Shown here piece after piece: positions 55,093 through 64,000 of a stretch of 64,000 nucleotides of DNA. Numbering within the stretch: position 1 is the first letter of the stretch; each line of letters begins with the position of its first letter. This stretch comes from Glaciozyma antarctica PI12 (Eukaryota; Basidiomycota; Microbotryomycetes; Kriegeriales; Camptobasidiaceae): assembly GCA_002917775.1 (NCBI GenBank), contig KZ627162.1, forward strand, positions 84,961 through 148,960, written 5' to 3'. The notes below the pieces were generated by a model, which saw only the letters and a list, made by a program, of their open reading frames with translations, was not told the DNA's origin and ran no database searches. The translations under genes and the position numbers were made by a program.

Positions 55093-58000
55093 TCAGAGAA
55101 CGTAAACGATCTGAGCGAGATGAGGATCAGTAGAGAGCGGAGAGCACGAGCTGGAACCGGCCGCACCTGGTTGGGTCGGACAAAGAGACCCCGTCGCGGT
55201 CCCGCCCCGCTGTTCGTCTCCGTCGAGCTCGACCTTCGTCCGCGACGAGATGGAGGTAGGAGTGAAGCCGATGAAGCCATGCTGCTGCTCGCTGTGCCGT
55301 CCGAAACGTCTCCTGACGCTGGCGTTCCTCGACCGCTACCGAGCTTGGGTGATCCGCCGGGGGTGAGAACAAAGTAGACCGTCCCGTCTATGGCACCATC
55401 GTTCCAAGCAAGAGTTCGAGCTTCTGCTGGGATCTACAGGCGCAAAGTGGTGAGCTATACGCTTGGAGGTGAAAAGAGAAGACTCACGGCACTTTCGACT
55501 GCCTCGACGCCTACCCACTGCCCCTTGTCCCAAAGCACGCGTCCGAGGTATCGTACCGACGCCTTGAAACGCATCGGCTTGTCGCTCGAAACGGTGACGA
55601 TGCAGGGGATTCCTGAGAGGAGCGTCGTTCCGGGAAGGTCGGCGGAGGTGGGAAGGGGAGGAGGATGAGTCGCCGAGGTCGGGGTGGCTTTCGGAGAGGG
55701 GAGAGCTGCTGCGCCGTTCGATCCGTTGAGCTTGGTCGAAGGTATGAGAGGCTTCTTCGGTGCCGCCAGTGGCTTCGTCGTGGGTGTGCGGGGGCGAGCT
55801 CGTGGGCCAGCCTTGGACGAAGTCGACTTGACGGAGGTGACGGAGGGTGGGCGTGCCCGGACCGGTGCAGCTGTGGAGAGGATCGGTGGTGCGCGGATGG
55901 AGACGTCGGATCTAATCGAGGCCGAGGACTTGTGCCGGCGGAGGGGCTCTAGTGAGGTTGTCGACGCGATTGAAGCCAGCCTGCGCGACGCCGAAGTCGC
56001 GACGGCGGGCGTCGCATTCGCCTTCTCCTTCCCCTTGACGCTGGAGGTTGTCGATGGGCCGACGCGAGAGGTGGAAGGGACGTTGGTCGATGCGCGAGGT
56101 GTTGTGGGAGTTTGAGGGAGGGGCGGAGCGCGAGATTGCGTCGGCGTGCGTGCGCCGCTGGGCTTTGCAGACGATGAGGTTGGCTTGGTCGACGTCGGGG
56201 GGCGTTGCGAGGTGATGGAGGGAGCGATCGACGCGGGTCGTTTCGAGGTCGAGGAGGTTGTGGGTCGAGAGGCTGCGACGGGCGTCCCACCGGTGCTCGG
56301 ACGGCGTGCTGCAGCGGTGCTGGCGGCGGATGAGGTCGTCTTGGCCGGAGGAGTAGGCGCGGTGGTCGAAACAGTGGGAAAGGCTTTCATAAGAGGTGGA
56401 GGAGGGGTTCGAGACGGTCGAGGAGGGCTGGCGGGGAGAGTCGAAACCTCGGCAGGCAAGCCGGTGCCGTTCGTAGTGCCGCTCCCTCCGGCTGCCAGCG
56501 CGATCGCGGGCGATAGTGTCCCTCCCGTTGTCGATCCCATTCCTCGCCCTTCTCGTCTTGTTGCGCCTCCACGAGCCGCGCCGCCGCGCCCTCCACGAGA
56601 GGTTGCTGTTCCCCGCAGTGCCGTCGCAGGCGAACCTACGCTCGCGGTCGTGATCCTCGACGCGGCGCTGGCGGCTGTGAGGCGAGACGCAATGCTGCTA
56701 GTCGAGACTCGAGAAGTTCTTGTCGTTGGGGTGGGAGCAGTGGCGGGGGAGGGGCGGGTCGCGGCGTCGGAGGGGCGGGTGGCGGAGAGGATGGGAGCGG
56801 AGGGAGGTCGGCGGGCTGGTGTTGAAGAGGCTGCGATGGCGGTCGTTTTTGGAACAGTGCGTGGTCCGCTCCGAGTGGCGAGAGTCGACCTTGGCGTCGC
56901 AGCGAGGAGATCGTCGACGGATACTTCGAGCTCTGCGGGACGAACGCGTCAGCTTGCACTTCGGAGATAGATACCAGAGATCACGAACCGTCGGAGAGCT
57001 CCTTGACACACCAGCTTTCCAGCTCGTCGAATCCTCGCGAGGCTCGCACCGGAACCCACTTCCGTTTGAGGTACTTGAGGATGCCGTTCTTCGCGTCTTC
57101 CACCAGAACTTTCGCCTGGCCCTCGCTAGATTAGCATTGTGCTGCGATCGAGAGAACAGAGAGCTACTCACGTCCATCAGAATGCCCTCCTTCAAACGCA
57201 AACCTAATCAGCTTTGCTCGTCGAAGGACAACGACGTGAACTCACCTCCCGAAGCAAGACAGACCCGACGAGCGCTTGGTAGGCCTCAGGTGCCTTCACC
57301 TCCGTCAAGCCTCCGACAACCAGCTCCAATAGCCACTCGAGCACATCGGTGCTGAAGCCAACGCCGTCGATGAGGTCGACAAAGCTCGGCGAAACGACAA
57401 TATCCTTCAGGCTCTTCCCGAGCATATCCCGCAACCGGTCTTCAATCGCTTCTACCATCGACCTGACATGCTCCGCCCAAGGCGCCTTCTCCAGCTCGAT
57501 CCGCTTCCGCAGCACGAACGCGCTCTTCGCGACGGCCGTGAGCGAGACGGGCTTGATCGTCGCGCAAACGTCCGCAACGAGCTCCTTCTGGGTCGAGAAC
57601 TCAAGGTTGCCGATCTGAGGGCAACCCCAAACGTCCCCGAAGCTGCCTACGACGAAGACGGAGGCGGCGCGGCGGAGACGAAGGCTGTTGACGTCTGGCG
57701 CACAGGCGAAGCTGAAGATCCGGGCGGCTCGCTTGACGTTGAGGACGTCCTCGATTCGATCCTCGACTTCTTCGCGGAGAAGGGTGAGTCCTAGGTACTC
57801 GGCGCAGCGAAATATCTCCATCGCGGTCGTGAGGTCGAAAGTGCGATCGCTGAAGGCGAGCGTCCCGCAATAGATGTAGCCGAGGGTGAAGGTAGTCGAG
57901 GCGGGAGTGAAGGGAGGGGAAGGGAGGGTGAAGATGTACTGGGAGGAGTCGGCGTAGTTCCCCAGGAGAATCGACTTGAAGTAGGGAGATCGCGACGCGA

Positions 58001-58937
58001 GAATGGCGCGGTGCGAAGCGAAGGTCGTGTCGGAGTTGTCGCCGAGGGAAAGGGAGACGTCCGAGTAGAGCTTGCTTCGCCAGCAGTACAGCAAGTCCTG
58101 CAGAACGTGCTCGGGTCAGCTCCCCCCGTTCCCAGAAAGAGCCCTACCGCGTACCTGCCGCAGCCTCTCCACCCCGCTCGCCTGCTTCTCATCCTCCTGC
58201 ATCGCCTCATCGAACCCCTCGAACAGCACCGTAAACACCTCCACTCCTTTCGACCCCGTGTACAGGAACTCCAAGCACGCCTCGAACACCGCAGGGTCCG
58301 TCCCAACGAGCGGCATTGACGCGGCGACGGTCGAAGTCGACATGATGCTGACGGGGGAAGGGGAGCGGATAAAGCGCGAGTGGTCATCGTGGCTCCTGCC
58401 GGCCGAGTTGGGAGTGACGGAGCGGTTCGAGGTGAAAGGGAGGGAAAGGGAGGAGTCGTTTGCGCCGTTGATGGACGTCGGGGCCAAGTACTTCTGCTGG
58501 AACGAGCCTGCGAAGAGGGATCAGCACAGGCTGGAAAGGAGTATACGCAAGAGCTTGCCGGCTGCCCTGGCGTAGACGACCGCCTTGTGCGCGTAGATCA
58601 GCTTGCCCTCCGCTCCTGTCCAGCTCACGTCGCCGAACCGGGCTTTGGCGTTCAGGAGGAGGTCCGCTAGGTCCGCTGCAGGTGAAACAAGTCAGCGTGC
58701 GTTCCAATCTATCGCAGACGCCCTTGCTTACCCAGCCATAGTTGCTCGGAAGCTGCAGAGTGCTTCGACCGCGAGACGTGGTGAGATCGTAAGGAGGTCA
58801 TCTCGGGCGATCCAAGGGAGGGCCAACTCCCACACAGAAGCAAAGCGGTACTCCTGGGTGGCTGGACCAGGGACACGAGAGAGGAGGGAGGAGGAGGAAG
58901 GCGGAAGCGGAAGTTCGAAACGGACGAAGGTCAACAA
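55093..58937 (-). CDS. BTB/POZ and CAP-Gly domain protein (probable single gene)
   Basis: N-terminal part: LLLNAKARFGDVSWTGAEGK, LIYAHKAVVYARA and FEACLEFLYTGSKGVEVF (first BTB). Then LYSDVSLSLGDNSDTTFASH, RAILASRSPYFKSILLGNY and TFTLGYIYCGTLAFSD (second BTB), followed by helices (LTLLREEVEDRIEDVLNV, YQALVGSVLLRE). An intron with acceptor TTTGAAG near 57191 joins EGILMD, GQAKVLVEDAKNGILKYLKR and GFDELESWCVKELSDELEVS. A long serine/threonine/proline-rich basic region follows. The end is a CAP-Gly domain: FKASVRYLGRVLWDKGQWVG, NDGAIDGTVYFVLTPGG, GLFVRPNQ, stop 55093. CAP-Gly binds microtubules or EB-type tails. If the first acceptor AG is used, the BTB part would stop after VCV and CAP-Gly would be a separate gene from ATG 57177. 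The start is unclear; no ATG was found in the first exon. Confidence 0.68.
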
Positions 58938-59200
58938 TCGCCTCGCCGGCGCGGGGAGACTTGCGGCTCACGCTGGTCTCCTGCTTCCCTCGTCGTAGGA
59001 TATCAAAGTGAGATGCTTCTGAAGGAAGTTAAAGGAGACCGCTCTCCAGGCCCAAGAGCAAGACTTCTGCCTCAATTCCATAAAGTCAACTCCCTCCTCA
59101 CCACTCCGCCCCGCTGTACCCCGTAGTGTCGACCTGCGTGCTCCACCTGCGGAACAGAAGTCGTCAGCGCAAGCAGAGCCCCCGTGAGGCGCATCACAGC

Positions 59201-62160
59201 TCACAAAGGTAAGAAAAGCTTGTCCAGGCCTGCGTGATGAAGAATCAGCATTCCACGCTTCGCAACCTCGACGACAAACGCACCTTGATCCAAATCCGAA
59301 GGCCCAAACGTCCAGTTGTCCGAGCTGAGCCATTCGGGGAAGAGCTCGCTGCCGACCCAGCTCGGGTCCGAGATTGGCAGCAGCGTTTGGATGTCGAAGG
59401 GGGATAGCGCAATGTCGGGCGCGGGGTTGAGGTCGTTGTCGTTGGGGAAGACGGGCTGGCGTTGTGGAGGGGTAGGGAAATCCATCGCGAAGGCTTTTGC
59501 GAATCGTTCGATCGAGATCCTGCGCGAACCAGAGTTAGCGATGAGCTTCGAGGCGGCGTAAAAGACGACGCACGAGATCGTCCTGCCGAATCGCTGCGCT
59601 CCAGGAAACTCCAGAAGGAGGTCTGAAAGCTCCTTGCACTGGTTCATCGTGTTGGAGAGCGAGTCGACTCCATCGGGGAACAGGCGCGAGAGCTTGAGGA
59701 GTAGGAGCCCTGAGAACGAGACGTCGACGTAGGTCCAGTTCGACGCGTATCGAAGAGCCGCGCGGAAGACCGGAGATTTTAGAGCGAGGTCGATGTACAA
59801 AGCCGCAGATTGACGGGCCGACATGGCGAGCTCCCTAGCGTCGACGGACAGGTTGGAGTCCGTGAGGTTCTGGTTCTTGAGCGAGGCCATGATGAGGAAG
59901 ATGTCGGCCGAGTGGAGACAGGACAGCAGCATCTTGCGCTCGAATGACTCGTCGTCGAACTTTTCCGCTGCGAAAGATCGACGTGAGCACGCTTTGAAGG
60001 GATTGAGCGAAAAAGGACGCACCGAGGACCGCGTCCCACTTCTTCCACCACGTCTGAAGGTCCCGAGAAGCGCGACGAGAGTAGTCGATGATACGAGAGT
60101 CGAGCGTCGGTCCAAAGCTCTTCATCACCGACTCGATCCGTGTCCGGCACGCGATCAACTCGATTTGTGCGACAAGCAGCCTGAAGATGCGCCACCGTCA
60201 GCTCGCGCCTGGGTGTGTACGACTCGTCTGCGCTCACCTGTCGCTGTCGGTCGAGAAAGGATGCCTGCGCAAGCTTCGTCAGCTCGTGCGCGCAATTTCT
60301 GGAGAAAAAAGACTCCCCGGAGCATAACCGTCAACTTCTCAGACGAAACCAAGTCTTCGTCGCACATGTGAGGCCGCCCACTCCCAGTGCTGAGGTCCAT
60401 GTCCATGAGGTAGAGCGAGAGAAAGAATGCGTGCCGAAACGAACTAGATCGAGATCGTCCTCCTCGCGCCTAATCTTCCCCTTCTCGTTGCCCAGAACGA
60501 CGGCACCTCCGGACAGCTTGTCGAGTGCGCGATGAAGACCGAGATCGAGGCCCATTCGCAGAGCATGTCCCGCTGCAAGATAGCCGTTGCTGCGCGATAC
60601 TTCAGCGATGGTCCCCGCGGCGACAGTGCGAAGACTCACTCGGACCAAGCTGCGAGTATCGCCATGGCTTGCACTCCCTCCTTGCGCACGGTCGGACCGA
60701 AAAGAGAACTTCGTGCGATCCCGTTCGCTTCTTCCGACGCTTGCTCCGCCGCGGCGGCGATGTCGGGGGGAGGGTTGGGAATGCGAGATGCTGCGGCGGC
60801 GAGAAGGCTGTCGACGGCCCATGGCGTACGCTCGCGCATGGCCGTCCAGGTGTCGTAGGTCGGATCGAGGATGGGGTAGAAGCGATGGCAGTGCTCGAAG
60901 AAGCTGCGAAGGAGAGGTTAGCTAGCTGCTGGACTAAGTGACTACTTTGAGGAGCTCACTAGCTAAAGACGTGGCGGCCGACAGCTTCGCTGACGAGTCC
61001 TGCGAGCGGAATTTTGTTAGCGCGCGTCAATCGGAGGTTCAGCGAGAGAAGTACCCTTGTCGATGACATCCTATATCGAGAAAGGTCAGCACAAGTCTTC
61101 CAGCGAAACGTAAAACGACGCACTGGGAAAGCATTTGGAGGTGGAGGCATCCTCCTCCTGCGACGCTTCTTGGGCCTCGCAGGTGTCGCCGTCCCGCTCG
61201 CCGACTGCTCCGGGTTTCCTTCTCCTGCTGCTGCCGCCGCTGCCTCCGCGAGTGCTTCGAACGGTGCAGTCAACGAGGCTCTCGGAAGGGTGTCGTCTTC
61301 GTCGTCCGAGGGCGCAGCAGAAGCGATCAATCCGTCTGAGCGAGAAGCGGTCAGTCGTCAACGTCCAAAGGAGCAACGGAGCGACGCACATTGCGAAATA
61401 GGATGGGGTGGAGCACGGTAGTTGGGGAGGGGAGGGTGCTCGCCGGGAGGAGAGTGCCGAGGACGCTTCGCTGATTCGCGACAGCCGTAGCCGTTCGTGG
61501 GCGACCCGACCGCAAGCGAGCGGCCGTTCATGAGTCGAGGCAGTGAATGGATCGGAGGAATTGTCGGAGGCTGGAGAGGATCTTGGTGGTAGTCGTAGTT
61601 CGGTTGAGGAAGAAGAGGGTTGAGCGTGGAGGTGACGTCCCAGGACAAGGGGTTCAAGGGCGAGCGGGCGTTGAAGTTGGCGTCCAGACGGTTCGACTGG
61701 TGGGAGCTGGAGGCGATGGACTGGAGGTTGACGCCTTGCTGTGGGTACGAAGGGAGGGCAGGACGCTCGCCGCTGGAGAAGAGGGAGACAAGGCTGTTGA
61801 CGGTGTTCTGAAGCGTTTGAAGGCTCTGCTCCATCCGATCTACGCGTCTGCGATGAATAGCGTGAGTCCCTGTTGACCCTCGGACAGCGATTACCGTACT
61901 CTTCGTCGAGGGACTTCGTTGGTGCTGCTTCGAACACGCAGTTCTGGCCCGAAGCAGCGCAACGTCGGCAGGGCATTCCTCCGTTCCCGTTCCCAGGCTC
62001 ACACCTTGCCTTGCCTGAACGGCACCGAGTGCACCTGAGCTTTCCCGCATCAGCTCGTCCTCTCCCGCGCTGCTCAAGACGCCGGGACTCACGCTCGTGC
62101 TCCCCGCTTTGGTGCGACCGCCGCCGGCTTCTCGTCGTGCGGAGACCCGTTTGAAGACAT
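59201..62160 (-). CDS. Zn2Cys6 fungal transcription factor
   Basis: DNA-binding regulator. ATG 62160 gives MSSNGSPHDEKPAAVAPKRG, spliced to CTRCRSGKARCEPGNGNGG, MPCRRCAASGQNCVFEAAPT. The six cysteines follow C-x2-C-x6-C-x10-C-x2-C-x6-C. A coiled-coil (RMEQSLQTLQNTVNSLVSLF), a disordered region and a basic patch (RPKKRRRRRMPPPP) come next. The fungal-specific regulatory domain has FFEHCHRFYPILDPTYDTWT, ERTPWAVDSLLAAAASRIPN, SLRTVAAGTIAEVSRSNGYL, AAGHALRMGLDLGLHRALDK, KMLLSCLHSADIFLIMASLK and ALRYASNWTYVDVSFSGLLL. It ends DQGLDKLFLPL at 59201. About ten introns. Target genes cannot be told; no pathway genes flank it. Confidence 0.9.
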
Positions 62161-62444
62161 CCTGGATCGCTATCCGCGTTGTTGGAGAGGTTGGTGAAGA
62201 GAGGAGGGAAACGAGATCACCGGACGAGCACAGGCGCGCGGTGGAGGTGTTCGGTGTTGCCCCGATGAGCTGTGGTTGCTGTGGCGTTCTGCTGGGTGGC
62301 CAAGTGCTTCAATTCCGTGGCGATTCTGGGAGCGGAGGGCGAGGAGGAGAGAAGAAGGGAGGGAACAACGGCCGGGCCGGCCTGACTGCAGACTCCTTCG
62401 GCCTTCTGCCAGGCCTTCCTTCCACCAGCACTCGACGCCTTCGT
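62161..62444. promoter_or_regulatory. Divergent promoter, Zn2Cys6 factor / HD protein
   Basis: 284 bp between the two starts. Zn2Cys6 proteins often bind CGG triplets. CGG/CCG triplets are present but frequent everywhere in this DNA, so no site is called. Confidence 0.4.
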
Positions 62445-63910
62445 ATGAGCTCCTCCACCAGCTCCTCCAGCTCGTCTACCTTCTTCAGCCTCCCAGTCAG
62501 CGGCGAAGACTTGCTCGTGGACGACCCCATCTACGGCCATATCCTGCTTGATGCCCTCTCCCCAGACGCAGTCCTTATCGACCTGATACGGAGTCCTGGC
62601 TTTCAAAGGCTAAAGGGAGTCCTCCAGCACGGTGTTTCCGCTCTGCGAGCTGTTCAGCGGTTCGTCTCTCGTCTCCCTCGAGCTCACTGAGAATGTTGGC
62701 TGACGTCTCTCCTGCAGCTGTGGAGCTGAACCGCCCGTTACGCGGTACGATCACTCTATCGGAGCAGCAATGCTGGTGCGAAGTCTAGGAGCGGGCATGG
62801 AGGAGCAGGTGGCGGCGGTGCGTACGTTAAGACGAGGGTCTTCTGCGGGGGAGCTGACTTTGTACCCAGCTCCTACACGACGCGGCGCATACTTCTCTTT
62901 CGCATGTGATTGATAACGTTTTTGGTCGGGTAGTGCACGAGGTACGCGCGTGTGGAGTGGAGATTGGCCGAGCTCTGGAGCTGACATTCTCTCAAAGGAA
63001 GACAAGCTCGAGTTCCTCTCCCAAACCAATATGTGCGTGGCTCCTCTATTCCTGAGCTCGTGCTTACTCACAGTCCTTGCAGCCCTGCTATATTACATGC
63101 ACACGGCTACGACAGCTCGCGAGTTTTGGACGAGGCGAACTTTACTCTCCTGGAGCGAGACAGCCCACAACTTTGTGCAGATCGCGTCGACTACGGCCTA
63201 CGTGATTCGCTTGCTTTCGGGATCATGACGTGAGTCTTTTGGGAGCTTAAGATCTTCCTCGCTGACGTGATTACAGGCAGGAGCAGGCTCATTCGATTCT
63301 GCGGGACCTCGCCGACTTTGAGGGCGAGATCGTATGTCGTTCGCGCCAATCTGCGGTGCTCCTGAGTGAAGCATGCAAATATCTTCGTTACATCCGTTGA
63401 CAGGCTTCCAAGCTGACCATCTGGCTCCTCCGCAGACATGAAGGCGGACGCTTTCGCCTGGGGGAACGCGGCCCATGCTGCGCTGTACCGATATGCTGCC
63501 GAGTCAGTCTCTCCTCCCAAGTCAACCACTCCTTCCTCGCTAATTCTCAACGACGTAGAGCCATCGCCGAAGCCTTTCGACTCGACCTTCTCTCTAAAGA
63601 CGAACTGTGGGACATGAAGGGCAGCGACGAGGATTTCTGGCGCCGGCTTATCGAATCGCCTTCAGCGGAAGTACGGCGCCTAGCAGAAAGAGTGCGAGGA
63701 TCGCTCCGGGCGACCGAGGTGGCGTTGCAGGACGCAGGAGAGGAGGTCATTCAACTCTCGCTCAAGACGCGGACGCTGGACCCGTCCGTCCTGGTGGAGG
63801 GAGCGACGAGGCGGCTGTCAGAGCTGGACTCTGATTATGCAGAGAAGCTGGAGGCGTACAAGGCTTGCAAGATGGGAGCTCGCTGGTTCCTTATCTCCTT
63901 CGACGAATGA
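62445..63910 (+). CDS. HD-domain phosphohydrolase (dNTPase-like)
   Basis: Metal-dependent phosphohydrolase of the HD superfamily. ATG 62445 gives a serine run, then VSGEDLLVDDPIYGHILLDA, VLIDLIRSPGFQRLKGVLQH, as in dGTPase/SAMHD1-type N-termini. Spliced exons give PPVTRYDHSIGAAMLVRSLG (first His), QVAALLHDAAHTSLSHVIDN (HD pair), HEEDKLEFLSQTNI, ILHAHGYDSSRVLDEANF and LCADRVDYGLRDSLAFGI (last Asp). The C-terminal part has MKADAFAWGNAAHAALYRYA, LLSKDELWDMKGSDEDFWRR and KMGARWFLISFDE at 63910. All four metal-binding positions are visible. No allosteric SAM domain precedes it. About six introns. Substrate is unknown. Confidence 0.85.
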
Positions 63911-64000
63911 AAGGCGCGTTTTCTCGACTTTGTCCCCGGAGCTATTCTCGCGAGCTTTCTTCTAGAGTAACAGAGGGCAGTATGAGAAGCTCGGTTCTAC
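63911..64000. other. 3' flank of the HD-domain gene
   Basis: 90 bp to the window end; no feature is seen. Confidence 0.4.

Overview
The window is nuclear DNA of a GC-rich, intron-dense fungus. Introns are mostly about 45-60 nt with GT-AG ends and a GCTRAY-like branch site shortly before the acceptor. The mix of genes (ERG6, DMA1-type FHA-RING ligase, Zn2Cys6 regulator, lineage-specific F-box genes) suggests a basidiomycete yeast, most likely a Rhodotorula/Rhodosporidium-like member of the Microbotryomycetes. That placement rests on style and protein resemblance only. About 37 protein genes are packed on both strands with short spacers. I see no rRNA, convincing tRNA, CRISPR array, viral fossil or intact transposon.

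Layout, left to right. 1-7.3 kb (plus): 3' end of sterol methyltransferase ERG6, ribosome-biogenesis factor MAK16, an F-box gene with two in-frame stops, a TatD nuclease and endonuclease V. 7.4-10.9 kb (minus): GPD1 and RHO1. 11.3-17.1 kb: DAHP synthase, VMA21, SDH4 and a TDP1-type tyrosyl-DNA phosphodiesterase with a suspicious in-frame TGA. 17.4-31 kb: F-box paralogue A, a small unknown gene, a nucleoside hydrolase, a MET2-like alpha/beta hydrolase, DMA1, a proline-rich unknown, RTR1/RPAP2 and F-box paralogue B. 31.7-36.8 kb: ribosomal protein uL16 and the proteasome lid pair RPN6/RPN7, divergent over 122 bp. 36.9-47.1 kb: a small unknown, MMTAG2-like protein, a Sly41-like transporter, ribosomal P2 and uS19, cytochrome c heme lyase, an ANY1/SLC66A2-like PQ-loop protein and a p24 cargo receptor. 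47.3-54.7 kb: a decayed F-box paralogue C flanked by a diverged direct repeat, ENP1/bystin, DPM1 and biotin-protein ligase BPL1. 55.1-63.9 kb: a probable BTB/CAP-Gly fusion, a Zn2Cys6 transcription factor and an HD-domain phosphohydrolase.

Most genes are housekeeping genes and do not form one pathway. Functional neighbours are RPN6/RPN7, the ribosomal and ribosome-assembly genes (MAK16, uL16, P2, uS19, ENP1) and three DNA-repair-type enzymes (TatD, EndoV, TDP1). The variable part is an F-box family: three related copies (A, B, C) in 31 kb, one of them decayed and one without a clear start, plus one unrelated decayed F-box gene. Gene structure is the most unusual aspect: microexons of 5, 13 and 15 nt, two GC-AG introns, and two genes whose start codon seems to be split by an intron. 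All splice models were made by eye from open frames and protein-family resemblance and were not tested against transcripts.
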